Below, piece after piece: positions 1-9,212 of a DNA stretch of 64,000 nucleotides. The notes under the pieces are model-generated. The model was given only the letters and a program-made list of their open reading frames with translations. It was not told where the DNA came from and searched no databases. Within the stretch, counting starts at the first letter, position 1. Each line of letters opens with the position of its first letter. The DNA is from an uncultured Anaerolineae bacterium (GTDB taxonomy: Bacteria; Chloroflexota; Anaerolineae; Promineifilales; Promineifilaceae): positions 1 through 64,000 of the forward strand of contig CAJQMR010000026.1 in the NCBI GenBank assembly GCA_905479495.1, read 5' to 3'. A program made the position numbers and the translations under genes.

Positions 1-1288
1 CATCCAGCCATAAGTAAATGTTAGAAAAACTCATGAAGAGCAAGAAGATCCGGATAACAAAGCGGCGCAGTTTAGCCGTTTCATACCGGGGACGGGCGAT
101 GAGGCTTTGCCAGAGACGGCCGTTTTGCCATCGAGGTAGCACCACTTGCACAAATCCAGCCGCTGCCAGAACTGCCAGTGGCACGTGAACGCCCTGGATA
201 AAGCGTCGCTGTGGATTGAGCGGTGAGTAGAGCAGCAAGGCAGCGGTTAAAATCCAGACCCACAAGAGAGTAAATTGGGTGTGCTCAGATGGCCCTTTCG
301 CAGCACTCAGGGCAGGCTGTTTCCAGCAAAACAACCCGCCAAGGCCCAACAATAGGCCAAAAGCGATTAAATAATGCGGCCACGGCGCAGCGGGCGTGCC
401 TGCCTGTGCATCCCACAGCCGAAACACCTCATTGTTGCGCCAGACGGAGAAATAGTACAAATACAATGGCGCAGGAATAAGGAACATGACAGCGATTTGC
501 CACCCCCTGCGCCACAAAATTTGGTGTTGTTGCCAGACCAAAACGCTCCAATACAGGACGGCCGTTCCCGCCACAATATAAATCAAAAACGGATAGGCTA
601 CCCCGAGGAGTATATTGGCCACGCCAGCAGCCACGGCCCAACGCCATCGTTCACTACTTCCCACATACGGATTACCAATTTTCTGTAAGACGAGCATATC
701 GAACAGAATAACGGCCGTTCCCAAAGCAATATGCGGGAAGGTCAGCGCCGTAAAAAAGAGATGCGCGCCTGGCTGTTTAAAATCGACGGGAAACGCCCCC
801 AGCCAGTACGGTTGGCCAACCACAAACAGCAGCCAGCCTAAGCCGGAGCCGTAGAGCGCCAGCAAATAAGCGGTCCAGCGCGTTTGTCGGTTGGGCAAGA
901 ACGCAGCCACAAACCAGAAAGTCGTGAGGAAAAGTATAATCCCGGCAATGAAGCGGCTGGTGTGCCAAACGGCCGTTAACGACATTCCCAAACCGCGCGC
1001 CAACTGCCCCAGCCAGACGTAAAAAATGCCCACACCAGCCGCTGCGTGTGGCTCCGGCGTGAAAGGAATGGTGTACAGCCAGGCTCCATGAAACCCTTGC
1101 AGCATTTTGGCCCAGTAGGTTTGGGCGTCCTCCGGGTTCATAATGAGCTGCATATACACTTGCCCATCCGGTGCGAGCAAGTTGCCTAGCCAATAGGGAA
1201 TGAGACCAAGAACGGCCGTAGCCACGGCGACCAGCAGCGCCAGCCTCCATTCCCTGATTGTTACCTTAGGGAATGACAATGTATCCAC
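1..1288 (-). CDS. Polytopic membrane protein, possible glycosyltransferase (C-terminus beyond window)
   Basis: Translation of the reverse strand gives an open frame from a GTG at 1288 to the window edge, about 429 residues without a stop. The GTG follows GGAGGAGA at a good ribosome-binding distance and overlaps the end of the upstream gene by 23 bp, which favours translational coupling. The protein has one N-terminal membrane helix, then an extracytoplasmic loop with 'NPEDAQTYWAKMLQGF', then many hydrophobic segments. That layout fits lipid-linked-sugar glycosyltransferases of the GT-C fold common in such loci, but I see no family-defining motif. The last residues seen are 'FVIRIFLLFMS', so the gene continues outside. 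It is the most downstream gene seen of the 1-15.7 kb glycan locus. ATG-initiated frames here on other phases are shadows. Confidence 0.75.
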   Translation of the reverse strand, partial: MDTLSFPKVTIREWRLALLVAVATAVLGLIPYWLGNLLAPDGQVYMQLIMNPEDAQTYWAKMLQGFHGAWLYTIPFTPEPHAAAGVGIFYVWLGQLARGLGMSLTAVWHTSRFIAGIILFLTTFWFVAAFLPNRQTRWTAYLLALYGSGLGWLLFVVGQPYWLGAFPVDFKQPGAHLFFTALTFPHIALGTAVILFDMLVLQKIGNPYVGSSERWRWAVAAGVANILLGVAYPFLIYIVAGTAVLYWSVLVWQQHQILWRRGWQIAVMFLIPAPLYLYYFSVWRNNEVFRLWDAQAGTPAAPWPHYLIAFGLLLGLGGLFCWKQPALSAAKGPSEHTQFTLLWVWILTAALLLYSPLNPQRRFIQGVHVPLAVLAAAGFVQVVLPRWQNGRLWQSLIARPRYETAKLRRFVIRIFLLFMSFSNIYLWLD

Positions 1289-3167
1289 TGGTTATCTCCT
1301 CCCCCAGCCGACTACGGCTATCTGTTTCGGAGGCAAAGGGATTGTTGGCATTGTACCAGCCGGTTTTTACGGCATAGTGCCCCGCAGGCGTATTGGCGGG
1401 CAAGGTAAAGACAAAGGATTCATGAATAATGGTATTGGGCACCCAGGTTGAGACTGGCAGGATAGCTAAGGTGGGTAGATGAACAATGCGGCTATGGGCC
1501 AATCCCTCAAGGCGAGATACGGCAAAGTAGCTAGCGTTTGCGGCAAACGGCCGTTCAGCTTGCCAGAAGCAATCCATTTGAAATAAATCATTACCCAGGG
1601 GTGTGATGCTGGCATCGAGCAACGCTAACCCATCATTAAAACGGGCCACAGGTTCTAATTGACCGTCATCTGGCTCAGTAGTCACTTGCTGCCATAAGCT
1701 GGCGTTTTCATGGCCAAACTGGAGCAGTCCATCTTGCGCCCGTACCAGATGCCACTCTGGCTGATTGAGTAGCCAGCCAATAGTTGGAAAGGCGGTTTGC
1801 ACGCCGCCTTCTAGCAGATTTTGATTGCGGTCTAACAAGGCAAAATCGTAGAGGGCATCGACTGTCACCGTATCGACTTGCGGCAGCAGCTCTTCATGGG
1901 GTTTGTTTTCTGGCGGTACCAGATAAAGCAATGAGCGATTTGTGACTAAGCGGGCCAGAGAGCGGTCGGCGGCCATAGGTTGGTTAGAGGCTTGCAACGG
2001 AGCCATCCATAAAAATTTGAGAGCATCACGGTCGGTACGGCCGTAGCCTGCCAGCGTGTCCAGGCCAAAACCCGAGCCGGGCTGTGCTTGATAAAAGCGC
2101 ACATTCAAAGGTGAATTAACCAAAAAACTGTTCAGGATCAGGGTGAGGCAGAAAGCCATTGCCAGGCGTTTCTGCCAGTGGCGGGATGATGGGACATCTT
2201 GGTGCAGCTGTTCTGCTCCGGCAATCAGGGCCATCATCAAAAAGGGAACGCCTAGCGCATAATGATGGTATTGAAAGTCAAATGATGGGCCTGGGCCTGA
2301 ACTGAGCAGCACGGGGAGAATAACGGCCGTTGCTGGTAGTAGCCAGCGGGGGGCACGCCAGGCTAACAGCAATACGGGTGCATAAACAATTACCGCATTG
2401 GACAAGCGCAGTGCCCCGGTAAGGGTCAGGTTGAGCTGGCCGAAATAGTAAGATAGGTAGCTTCTAGTAGTGGCTTCTACATATGTTGCCTCGGGTGGGG
2501 CAAAGTACGGCCGTATGACACCAAACACCACAACTCCCCACGCGACAGCAAGCATGAGTGTCCCCCAGCCTAATCGCTTTTGGCCATGCCACCAGAGAAT
2601 GACACCCAGAGCGGCTACCGGTACCGCCACGTAAAATTTGCAGCTTAGTGCCAATACCAGCCAGAAAAAATAGCTGCGCTGTGCTTGCCGATCCAGGGCG
2701 TCTAAGGCAAACAACAAAAGTGGCATGGCCAGGGTATCAGCGTGAAATTCAAAGAGAACGGCCGTTTGCATCACCGGATACAGCAAATAAATTGCGGCGA
2801 TTATGACTGCGGGCCAGGCTTGCTTTAAGCGCCGGGTAGCTATTCGGTAAATGGGCAGTGCACCAATGACTGCCAGCCCGGCTTGCAAGATGAGTAAGGT
2901 AGAGGGAGCTGGCCAAAGCGCATAAAGGGGAGCCAATAAAAAATAAAACAATTCAACATGTCGCGCCAATCGACTTAGAGAGATGCCCTCTACAGTAAAG
3001 ATAAGCGGCTTGCCCTGCGTGGCGCTCCAAATGGCTTGGCTCATGGCTCCCAGGTCGAAGGCGCGGCTGGTAAAGGCAAAATAACGGGCTAGACTGAGCC
3101 AGGCGAGCATGGCAAAAGTGGCCAGCATGAGAAAGAGGAGTAGGTAGGTGGGATACGGCCGTTTCAT
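1266..3167 (-). CDS. DUF2079 family polytopic membrane protein
   Basis: The 633-residue protein has the DUF2079 layout. After the first membrane helix comes the motif 'RAFDLGAMSQAIW' (about residues 35-47), followed by many hydrophobic segments in the first 370 residues and a soluble extracytoplasmic C-terminal domain of about 250 residues. DUF2079 proteins resemble GT-C mannosyltransferases and usually sit in surface-glycan loci, but no reaction has been assigned. The ATG at 3167 follows GGTGAGG, and the stop lies inside the start region of the next gene. It belongs to the minus-strand glycan series. The 262-bp gap upstream is AT-rich and could hold its promoter; I see no clear -35/-10 pair. 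Confidence 0.8.
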   Translation of the reverse strand: MKRPYPTYLLLFLMLATFAMLAWLSLARYFAFTSRAFDLGAMSQAIWSATQGKPLIFTVEGISLSRLARHVELFYFLLAPLYALWPAPSTLLILQAGLAVIGALPIYRIATRRLKQAWPAVIIAAIYLLYPVMQTAVLFEFHADTLAMPLLLFALDALDRQAQRSYFFWLVLALSCKFYVAVPVAALGVILWWHGQKRLGWGTLMLAVAWGVVVFGVIRPYFAPPEATYVEATTRSYLSYYFGQLNLTLTGALRLSNAVIVYAPVLLLAWRAPRWLLPATAVILPVLLSSGPGPSFDFQYHHYALGVPFLMMALIAGAEQLHQDVPSSRHWQKRLAMAFCLTLILNSFLVNSPLNVRFYQAQPGSGFGLDTLAGYGRTDRDALKFLWMAPLQASNQPMAADRSLARLVTNRSLLYLVPPENKPHEELLPQVDTVTVDALYDFALLDRNQNLLEGGVQTAFPTIGWLLNQPEWHLVRAQDGLLQFGHENASLWQQVTTEPDDGQLEPVARFNDGLALLDASITPLGNDLFQMDCFWQAERPFAANASYFAVSRLEGLAHSRIVHLPTLAILPVSTWVPNTIIHESFVFTLPANTPAGHYAVKTGWYNANNPFASETDSRSRLGEEITSGYIVIP

Positions 3168-3429
3168 TTACCTCACCGAGAAACCAATAGCCCCAAGCTT
3201 TCAGGGCTGGCGCCAGCAATAAATAATTGAGATAGGGAAAGGCTCAATTTTAGCGTAATGATAGTAAGGTGGATAACTGCTAATTAGGCAATGGAGTAGC
3301 CAATCGTATTGCCTAGCTATAAGCTTTCCTTGCCAAGGTTTAAAAGATGTACAAGTATTGTTGATAGTGTCAAAATAATTAATGCGCATGGCAAACGCTC
3401 GCGTTGTTTAATGGCTGTTTTCACCAGTT

Positions 3430-5373
3430 TTATGGCAACGGACATGCTGTTACAAAAAGCGAGCCGCCTTGAAATAGAATGTTTTCAGGGGCTAAATTGT
3501 TAAGCGCAAAATTTTCGCGAGTAGATAATTGTTGCTTCATTAAGCTATCAAATGGCTCAAATAAAAATTTACCTTTTTGGATATAGGTATCTGAGAAAGA
3601 ATTTTGGTCAATTACCAAATAATCTAAACCGTATTTTTGGCAAAAAAGGTTTACTGTTTGCGGCTCAGTTGCGTAATAACTTTCTAATGCTTCTTGCATC
3701 ACTAATGGATTGGCATGGGGGGTTTCGCAGCTAAAAAAGATCATACGCTTGGCAAAGAGAGGTATATTGTTGAGGGCACATGGCGTACCGCCAAGCCGAA
3801 TATCTTTTGGCAGAGTTTCTAGATAGCTAAACAGCGCAAATTCTGAATTGGTTGGTTTGACGTTTTGATTGAAGAGACGGCCGTAAGTAGCCAGCGCCAC
3901 AAAAATGAACGCCCCCAATATCACCCAATTTTTAGGTGAAAATGTTGCAGGTTTAGCATACGTTTGAATTGGTGCTTGAGGTGAGCTTTTACTAAACTTG
4001 CGGACACTCAATAAAACAATAATTGATAACCAGAGGAATGCCAATCCACCAGCAAAATTAAGATATAAAGCCCGATCTGGAAATTTAAACCAACCATAAA
4101 TTAATACGGGGATAATAAAAATCGAAACGATGAGAATTAATGCAGATGGATTATGGCTATGTTTAAATAATTTTTGTGCTGCTAGTTGCATAGCAGATGC
4201 GCCATTCAGCACAATATAAAAAAGCAAATAAAGAACAATGGTTGTTTGTGTGTATCTGCTGGGAAAATAAATCGGAAATGATTTGGTAAAAAGTATCCCT
4301 AACCAGGCGATACAAAAGCAGAGTATGCTGGCTGTTAAGAGTTGAACCATGATACGAGGAACTGGCTGACTGTTTTGCTTTAAAAGCAATTTTATTCCCA
4401 CAGCAATTGCCGTCATTATGAGCACATTAAGGCCATCTCCAGCAGAACCAAAAAAACCACCTGAGCCAATATAGGGGAATATAGAAAATAAGGGATAACG
4501 ACCCCCTTGCAGTGAATCGAGGTCAAAAAACGAATGAGTCTGGTTTAAGCTTATTGCTATCTGATCATTCCCCTGGGTGGATAGAGCTGGCAGTAGCAAT
4601 AAGCCGCCTAGCAAAACGGCCGTCAGCAACGGCACCAGAGGTTTCCACTCAATTGAGAATTCTTTTGGCCTGTTCATTGAAAAATTAACCAGAGATATGC
4701 CAAAAGTAGCTGACCCAAGAATAAACATCGGTGGGTAAATTGAACTGCTTAGCAAAAGAACAAATGCAGCACGCCAATAGTGCTGCTTGGTCAAATAATA
4801 GAGAAGTGCTAACAGAAAGGGCAATACAAATGAGCGTTGCAGTCCGGCAACAACGGTGATGTTGCTAGAGAAAAACAAGTTTAGCAGGGCCAGTCCAAAG
4901 CACAAAGCAAAAGCGGACATTTTTGTCGTAAATTGTATTGCCAAGCGATACAAATAAAAAACAGAAAAGAGCATTAAGGGGAAAATTAGGAGCTTGCTGA
5001 AGAGGATAATGGAGCCTGTTAACCTGCTAAAGAAAAACAAGGCTCCAAACCCAGGGCTGAACTTGCTGATTACAATTGTATGCGTGCCAATGATAAATTC
5101 TAATAACTGATGACCAATCAGCACATCGCCATTAAATAACGTTGAATCGACCATGCGATGCAGCCAATAGAGATTTCGTAAATCATCATTCACGCTTGCA
5201 ATATTTTGCAGTAATGGCCATTGAATCCATAATGCAATCAAGAACCCAATTCCTAATGCTGCCCAAAGCAATTTATGCTGGGAGAAATCGGCATTTTTAA
5301 ATTTATTCACCATCTTTTTTATCATTTGTTGTCTGCTGTTTAATAACTTGCGCCATTTTTTGTTCTTGTTCAT
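3430..5373 (-). CDS. Large polytopic membrane protein of unknown function
   Basis: This 647-residue protein is rich in hydrophobic helices (about 12 or more) and ends in a short soluble C-terminal region of about 130 residues with 'PKDIRLGGTPCALNNIPL'. I do not recognise the family. The topology resembles GT-C or YfhO-like glycan membrane enzymes. The gene is noticeably AT-richer than its neighbours at 1-3 kb. The longest start (5373) overlaps the upstream gene by 71 bp. Later ATGs at 5325 (residue 17) or 5313 (residue 21, 11-bp overlap) would be more economical, and the 5373 ATG has a GGAAG only four bases upstream. The start is therefore uncertain. It is flanked by a DUF2304 protein and a GT2, as part of the glycan locus. 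Confidence 0.65.
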   Translation of the reverse strand: MNKNKKWRKLLNSRQQMIKKMVNKFKNADFSQHKLLWAALGIGFLIALWIQWPLLQNIASVNDDLRNLYWLHRMVDSTLFNGDVLIGHQLLEFIIGTHTIVISKFSPGFGALFFFSRLTGSIILFSKLLIFPLMLFSVFYLYRLAIQFTTKMSAFALCFGLALLNLFFSSNITVVAGLQRSFVLPFLLALLYYLTKQHYWRAAFVLLLSSSIYPPMFILGSATFGISLVNFSMNRPKEFSIEWKPLVPLLTAVLLGGLLLLPALSTQGNDQIAISLNQTHSFFDLDSLQGGRYPLFSIFPYIGSGGFFGSAGDGLNVLIMTAIAVGIKLLLKQNSQPVPRIMVQLLTASILCFCIAWLGILFTKSFPIYFPSRYTQTTIVLYLLFYIVLNGASAMQLAAQKLFKHSHNPSALILIVSIFIIPVLIYGWFKFPDRALYLNFAGGLAFLWLSIIVLLSVRKFSKSSPQAPIQTYAKPATFSPKNWVILGAFIFVALATYGRLFNQNVKPTNSEFALFSYLETLPKDIRLGGTPCALNNIPLFAKRMIFFSCETPHANPLVMQEALESYYATEPQTVNLFCQKYGLDYLVIDQNSFSDTYIQKGKFLFEPFDSLMKQQLSTRENFALNNLAPENILFQGGSLFVTACPLP

Positions 5374-5701
5374 TGAGCTTCCAACTCAATATGCCTAACT
5401 GCTGGGCTAATTCTTTATTTTTACGACTTAATTGTGTGATTATGACGGAAAATTGCAGAAGAATAAGTAAGAAGAAACCGAATCCAATAACAAAAAGAGC
5501 TGCTGGCGGGTAAAAAATACCCATTATTGAAGCCAGAACATCTAATAACTCTCTCCAAAGGGAGAGAATGAAAAGGGCAACGGCCGTTAGTAGCCAGAGC
5601 AGTGCATAATTTTCTGCAACTTGCCGCCTCCGAACCATTTCCAAAATGAGTCCCAGCAAAAAAACAGAGCCTAAAATAGCAATTATTTCAACCTGATCCA
5701 T
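5303..5701 (-). CDS. DUF2304 family small membrane protein
   Basis: The 132-residue protein has three hydrophobic helices (about residues 5-20, 33-50 and 65-90) and a charged, Gln-rich coiled-coil-like tail (residues 92-132, 'LSRKNKELAQQL'). The order and the 'RRRQVAENYALLWLL' loop after helix 1 match DUF2304. These proteins are usually encoded beside a GT2 dolichyl-phosphate-sugar-synthase-like gene, and one lies here 2 bp upstream (stop at 5704 against this start at 5701), so the two are almost certainly co-transcribed. A role as membrane partner of the GT2 is inferred from that recurring neighbourhood. Confidence 0.8.
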   Translation of the reverse strand: MDQVEIIAILGSVFLLGLILEMVRRRQVAENYALLWLLTAVALFILSLWRELLDVLASIMGIFYPPAALFVIGFGFFLLILLQFSVIITQLSRKNKELAQQLGILSWKLNEQEQKMAQVIKQQTTNDKKDGE

Positions 5702-5703
5702 AA

Positions 5704-6453
5704 CTAACGCCTACTCTTTGTGACAGGTTTCCGCATGGCTTCTAACAAAATAGCCAGTAAAACCTTTATCACGTAATAAATGGAATGAAGAGGTCTTATT
5801 GATGAATGTCCATACTGGCGTGGTTTCATAGAAACTGCAACCTCGCTGACCCTAAACTTCGCTCGGCAAAGCATAACCAGCCCTTCGATTTCTGGATAGT
5901 CTGAGGGCAAATGGTGGGCAAGAACTGTCATTGCCTTACGATTTAGCATCCAAAAACCTGATGTCGTGTCGGTAAATTTTTGCCTTGTGAGCAAAGAAAC
6001 AATGGTTGCAAAAATTTTAGTTCCTACAGCTCTTGATATTGAGGCGGTATAGCCAGCGCCATGCTTATATCTTGACCCTATAACAACGTCTGCTTGATTG
6101 GATTGAATGATTTGGTAGAGGTCTGGCAAGTGGTTAGCATCATGCTGCCCATCTCCATCCAGCCGACCTACAACGTCGTACCCCATTTCATAGGCAAAAC
6201 GATACCCTGTTTGTACCGCACCCCCGATGCCAAGATTGTATGGTAAGTCAACCACAAATACGCTGTGAGCAGTGGCAACGGCCGTTGTGTCATCTGTCGA
6301 GCCATCGTTGATAATCAAAATATCGGTGATTAAGGACTGCTCACGGATGCTATTAATTACATTTGGTAAATTTGGGGCTTCATTGTATGCAGGTATGATA
6401 ATCAATATTTTATTATTACCATTTTTACTGGATTCAGGGTTCATGATATTCAT
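5704..6453 (-). CDS. GT2 family glycosyltransferase, DPM1/polyprenyl-phosphate sugar synthase-like
   Basis: The 249-residue enzyme has the GT-A core of family 2: 'ILIIIPAYNEAPNLP' (about residues 16-30), 'IINDGSTDDT' (48-57) and the metal/nucleotide-binding 'RLDGDGQHD' (98-106). It ends after 'RPLHSIYYVIKVLLAIL', an amphipathic or membrane-proximal segment. Members transfer a sugar from a nucleotide donor to polyprenyl phosphate on the cytoplasmic side of the membrane. It overlaps the upstream flippase-like gene by four bases (ATGA) and is followed at 2 bp by the DUF2304 gene. The ATG at 6444 has the better AGGA spacing, while 6453 gives the ATGA coupling; either could be used. Confidence 0.88.
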   Translation of the reverse strand: MNIMNPESSKNGNNKILIIIPAYNEAPNLPNVINSIREQSLITDILIINDGSTDDTTAVATAHSVFVVDLPYNLGIGGAVQTGYRFAYEMGYDVVGRLDGDGQHDANHLPDLYQIIQSNQADVVIGSRYKHGAGYTASISRAVGTKIFATIVSLLTRQKFTDTTSGFWMLNRKAMTVLAHHLPSDYPEIEGLVMLCRAKFRVSEVAVSMKPRQYGHSSIRPLHSIYYVIKVLLAILLEAMRKPVTKSRR

Positions 6454-7460
6454 TTCCTGGATTTTGTTGGGGTATTTCGGTCCCTTTTCTGGAATTGTAA
6501 CTGTGTAAAATCGACCAATAAAGAAATGCCCCCAACGAAGCTGACAACAATAACTAGTAATGATGTGGACAATGAAAGTGCTAACGCTTCTGAACTATCC
6601 ACACCAATTTTGGTCAACAGTCCAACGAGTCCGAGTTCTCGTAAACCAATACCATTGAAAGAGATTGGCAAGATGAGGGCAATTCCAATAATTGAAAGAA
6701 AGAGCAACAATTGCCACCAAGTGACGGGTATTTTCATGGCTGTAGCGAGCCACCAAACAGCCCAAGCGCTTAACAATTGGGCTAAAAGACTTATTAATAC
6801 GACAAGGAGCATCCGTCCTTTATTCCCCTGCGCTTTCACAAATATCTGGTTCACATGTTTAATGAATTTTGATCCCCACAAGGTTTGAGCTACTACTTTT
6901 GGCGTAAAAGATGTTATGAATGACTTCTTGTTCAAGAATCCCAGAATAGGCACGAGGAGGAGTAAAAGAAGTGTAATACCACCGCTTAATTGCTGAATCG
7001 GTGGCCCCCAGCCAATTGTGTCTCCCCAGCCCCATGTCATGAACCCTGCCAAAAGTAAAATTGTATATAACATCATACTCCGACTGAGCAGGACAGATAT
7101 CGTGGCTTCAAAAGCCTTATTTGTGGAACGGCTTATTTGATAAGCTCGTAACGAATCGCCCCCAATAAATGAGGCAAAGTTGTTGATAAAAAGTGATTGG
7201 AAATAAAGTTTACCAATCGTTCCAATAGGGATAGTGAGCTTTAAAATATTTAAAGTGATTGCCCAGGCGAAAGCAAAAAGAAAATTGCTCAATAATAAAA
7301 TTAAAAAGCTAATACTTAACGTAATTAGTGAGAGCTGCGAAAGCTGCTGCCACATATCGCTTATAGGGGTGATTTTTAGTAAATACCCAAGCAGGATAAC
7401 TGTACCAATAATTTTTAGCCATCCTTGCCAGCGGTGCCAAATTTTGGAAAGAGGATGCAT
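6450..7460 (-). CDS. Lysylphosphatidylglycerol synthase TM region/UPF0104 (AglD2-like) membrane protein
   Basis: The 336-residue protein has about eight membrane helices. It shows signatures of the UPF0104/LPG_synthase_TM family: 'SLFINNFASFIGGDSLRAYQISR' in the first third and 'SFNGIGLRELGLVGLL' near residue 265. In glycan loci, relatives next to a GT2 are proposed to move or modify polyprenyl-linked sugars; the real substrate is unknown. The stop overlaps the start of the GT2 gene by four bases and the upstream methyltransferase ends 7 bp away, so it is part of a tight minus-strand operon. Confidence 0.8.
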   Translation of the reverse strand: MHPLSKIWHRWQGWLKIIGTVILLGYLLKITPISDMWQQLSQLSLITLSISFLILLLSNFLFAFAWAITLNILKLTIPIGTIGKLYFQSLFINNFASFIGGDSLRAYQISRSTNKAFEATISVLLSRSMMLYTILLLAGFMTWGWGDTIGWGPPIQQLSGGITLLLLLLVPILGFLNKKSFITSFTPKVVAQTLWGSKFIKHVNQIFVKAQGNKGRMLLVVLISLLAQLLSAWAVWWLATAMKIPVTWWQLLLFLSIIGIALILPISFNGIGLRELGLVGLLTKIGVDSSEALALSLSTSLLVIVVSFVGGISLLVDFTQLQFQKRDRNTPTKSRK

Positions 7461-7467
7461 AATAAAC

Positions 7468-8031
7468 TTACACTTTTATGAAAACCGCTCGTAACTCACA
7501 AAAATAGAAAATTTTTCCGGGCCATTGCAAGCGGAATGGGAAAAAATAGCTATCGGTTTGCTTCAGGCCGAATTTTGGGGCTATTTCTATGAAATTTGAT
7601 TGTTGAATCATCTTTATGTGAGTTGCATCATGTTGAAAACCAGCCTCCTGGGGAACTGTTGCCACCAGGATGCCCCCTGGTTTTAAGACGCGAGATGCTT
7701 CGGCAACGGCCGTTTCTGCAGACTCCAGATGTTCTAAAATATTAGAAGCCAATACACCATCAAATGAATTTGTGGCAAAAGGTAAAGGATAAGCAGCACT
7801 TACACAACCTTGATGACCTTTTGCCTGACAATAATCTATCATCAATGGATTAATATCGACACCCAAACTCGATCGATATTGATCTAGAAATTCACCAATG
7901 CCACAACCAACATCTAATACTTGCCCGTGGAAATGCCGCATTAAATCTTTAATAAAGAAGTGCCGAACCCAAAAACTGACCCGGCTTCGTTTTTGCAAGT
8001 AATTGAAATAAGCTCTATGTTCTGTACTCAT
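7468..8031 (-). CDS. Class I SAM-dependent methyltransferase
   Basis: This 187-residue protein has the Rossmann-fold motifs: motif I 'VLDVGCGIGEFLDQY' (about residues 38-52), an acidic strand 2 'LGVDINPLMI', 'GVLASNILEHLE' (motif II/III region) and 'RVLKPGGILVATVP'. It is a Methyltransf_11-type enzyme. The target cannot be deduced; a sugar or lipid-linked glycan is likely from the setting. Its ATG overlaps the stop of the upstream GT2 gene by four bases (8028-8031). The C-terminus, 'FPFRLQWPGKIFYFCELRAVF', is hydrophobic and could contact the membrane. Confidence 0.85.
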   Translation of the reverse strand: MSTEHRAYFNYLQKRSRVSFWVRHFFIKDLMRHFHGQVLDVGCGIGEFLDQYRSSLGVDINPLMIDYCQAKGHQGCVSAAYPLPFATNSFDGVLASNILEHLESAETAVAEASRVLKPGGILVATVPQEAGFQHDATHIKMIQQSNFIEIAPKFGLKQTDSYFFPFRLQWPGKIFYFCELRAVFIKV

Positions 8032-9095
8032 TTATTCAACCATTTGGCCAGCCCTAGCGCGGGTGTCGCGAAAAACCAGGCAGCAACTTCTACAAACTTA
8101 AACAATAAATGATATTTATTGGATACATACTGAGCCTGTAACCGTGAATTGAAAATAGTCATTAGGTTTTTTGGTTGAGCGCAATGGCGAGTTTGGCGTC
8201 GATGGCTTAGCCACTTCCGCAGCTTGAAAACACCTGCCCAGGCTCTCCACTTTGCTGAGATTCCTGGCCATCCTTGTAAAATTGAATAGCCCCAAGAGAC
8301 ACATTCCATGAGCAGCAGAGATGGTAACATGAGCAAGAATAATTGCCAGTTGATAAGGCTAAACAAAGCTAAATAGCGATTCCGTTCCAGGTAGAAAATC
8401 TTTTGGGCTGAAAAAGTTGGCGTGTAGTCATGATAGATAATTGATGTGGGAACGGCCGTACAAAAGAACCCAGCGCAGCAAAGCCTTAGCGATAAATCTG
8501 TATCCTCATAATACATAAAAAATTTTTCTTCAAACCCACCTAGCTCCACAAATACTTTCTGAGGTATCAGAAAGGCAGCACCGCTTACAGCACTGACTCG
8601 GTACGGTTCTCCGTTAGTTATGGGTTGGTTATATTGTTGGCAATACGTGATGCCTGAGAAGTGAATGGTATTGCCACAGGTGTTCACTAAATTGCGGTTT
8701 TGCATCAAGGCGATTTGAGGCGTAACTGCGCCAATTGAATGATCTGTTTTCATTGCTTCAATAAGCGGAAATAACCAATTGGACTCAACAACGGTATCTG
8801 GATTTAAAAAGGCTAAAAATTCTCCTTTGGCAATTCGAGCCGCCTCATTATTTGCTCCTGCAAACCCGAGATTCGTTTCACCGATTACCAAATGTGCATC
8901 TGAAAAGTTGGCTTGAATCAGGTTTGTTGTTTGATCAGTAGAACCATTATCGTAAATAATAATTTCTGTTAGTTGGTAAGCTTGCTCCTGTAAAGAGCTT
9001 AGACAATCAACAATATGCTGTTCGCTATTAAATGTCACAATGATTATTGAGACGAGGTCCTTAATTTGGGAATCAATTGGAAAACGATTATTCAT
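8028..9095 (-). CDS. GT2 family glycosyltransferase, rhamnosyltransferase (WbbL/RfbF)-like
   Basis: The 355-residue protein starts with the GT-A pattern 'SIIIVTFNSEQHIVDCLSSL', then 'IIYDNGSTDQT', 'NLGFAGANNEAA' and 'FLNPDTVVE', which is typical of the WbbL-like branch of GT2. 'FFMYYEDTDLSLRL' near residue 190 is the usual second acidic motif of the branch. A hydrophobic stretch at about 245-265 could be a membrane anchor. Such enzymes add rhamnose or related sugars to lipid-linked glycans at the inner face of the membrane. It is translationally coupled to the downstream methyltransferase (ATGA overlap). Confidence 0.88.
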   Translation of the reverse strand: MNNRFPIDSQIKDLVSIIIVTFNSEQHIVDCLSSLQEQAYQLTEIIIYDNGSTDQTTNLIQANFSDAHLVIGETNLGFAGANNEAARIAKGEFLAFLNPDTVVESNWLFPLIEAMKTDHSIGAVTPQIALMQNRNLVNTCGNTIHFSGITYCQQYNQPITNGEPYRVSAVSGAAFLIPQKVFVELGGFEEKFFMYYEDTDLSLRLCCAGFFCTAVPTSIIYHDYTPTFSAQKIFYLERNRYLALFSLINWQLFLLMLPSLLLMECVSWGYSILQGWPGISAKWRAWAGVFKLRKWLSHRRQTRHCAQPKNLMTIFNSRLQAQYVSNKYHLLFKFVEVAAWFFATPALGLAKWLNK

Positions 9096-9212
9096 TATAA
9101 ATGGGGTAAAAGTGCCTTTTGCCGTCGGCTGAAATTCGGAATTGTCGAAATGATAGCGATGCTTCTGAGGGCAATTATAATGCCTAATTCGTATAGCAGA
9201 ATAGTACTTTGT

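Noticed and set aside
777..1250. 157-residue ATG-initiated frame on the minus strand
   Set aside because: It is rich in Arg, Gly and Trp without family features; the frame read from GTG 1288 has membrane helices, a ribosome-binding site and no stops, and explains the same DNA.
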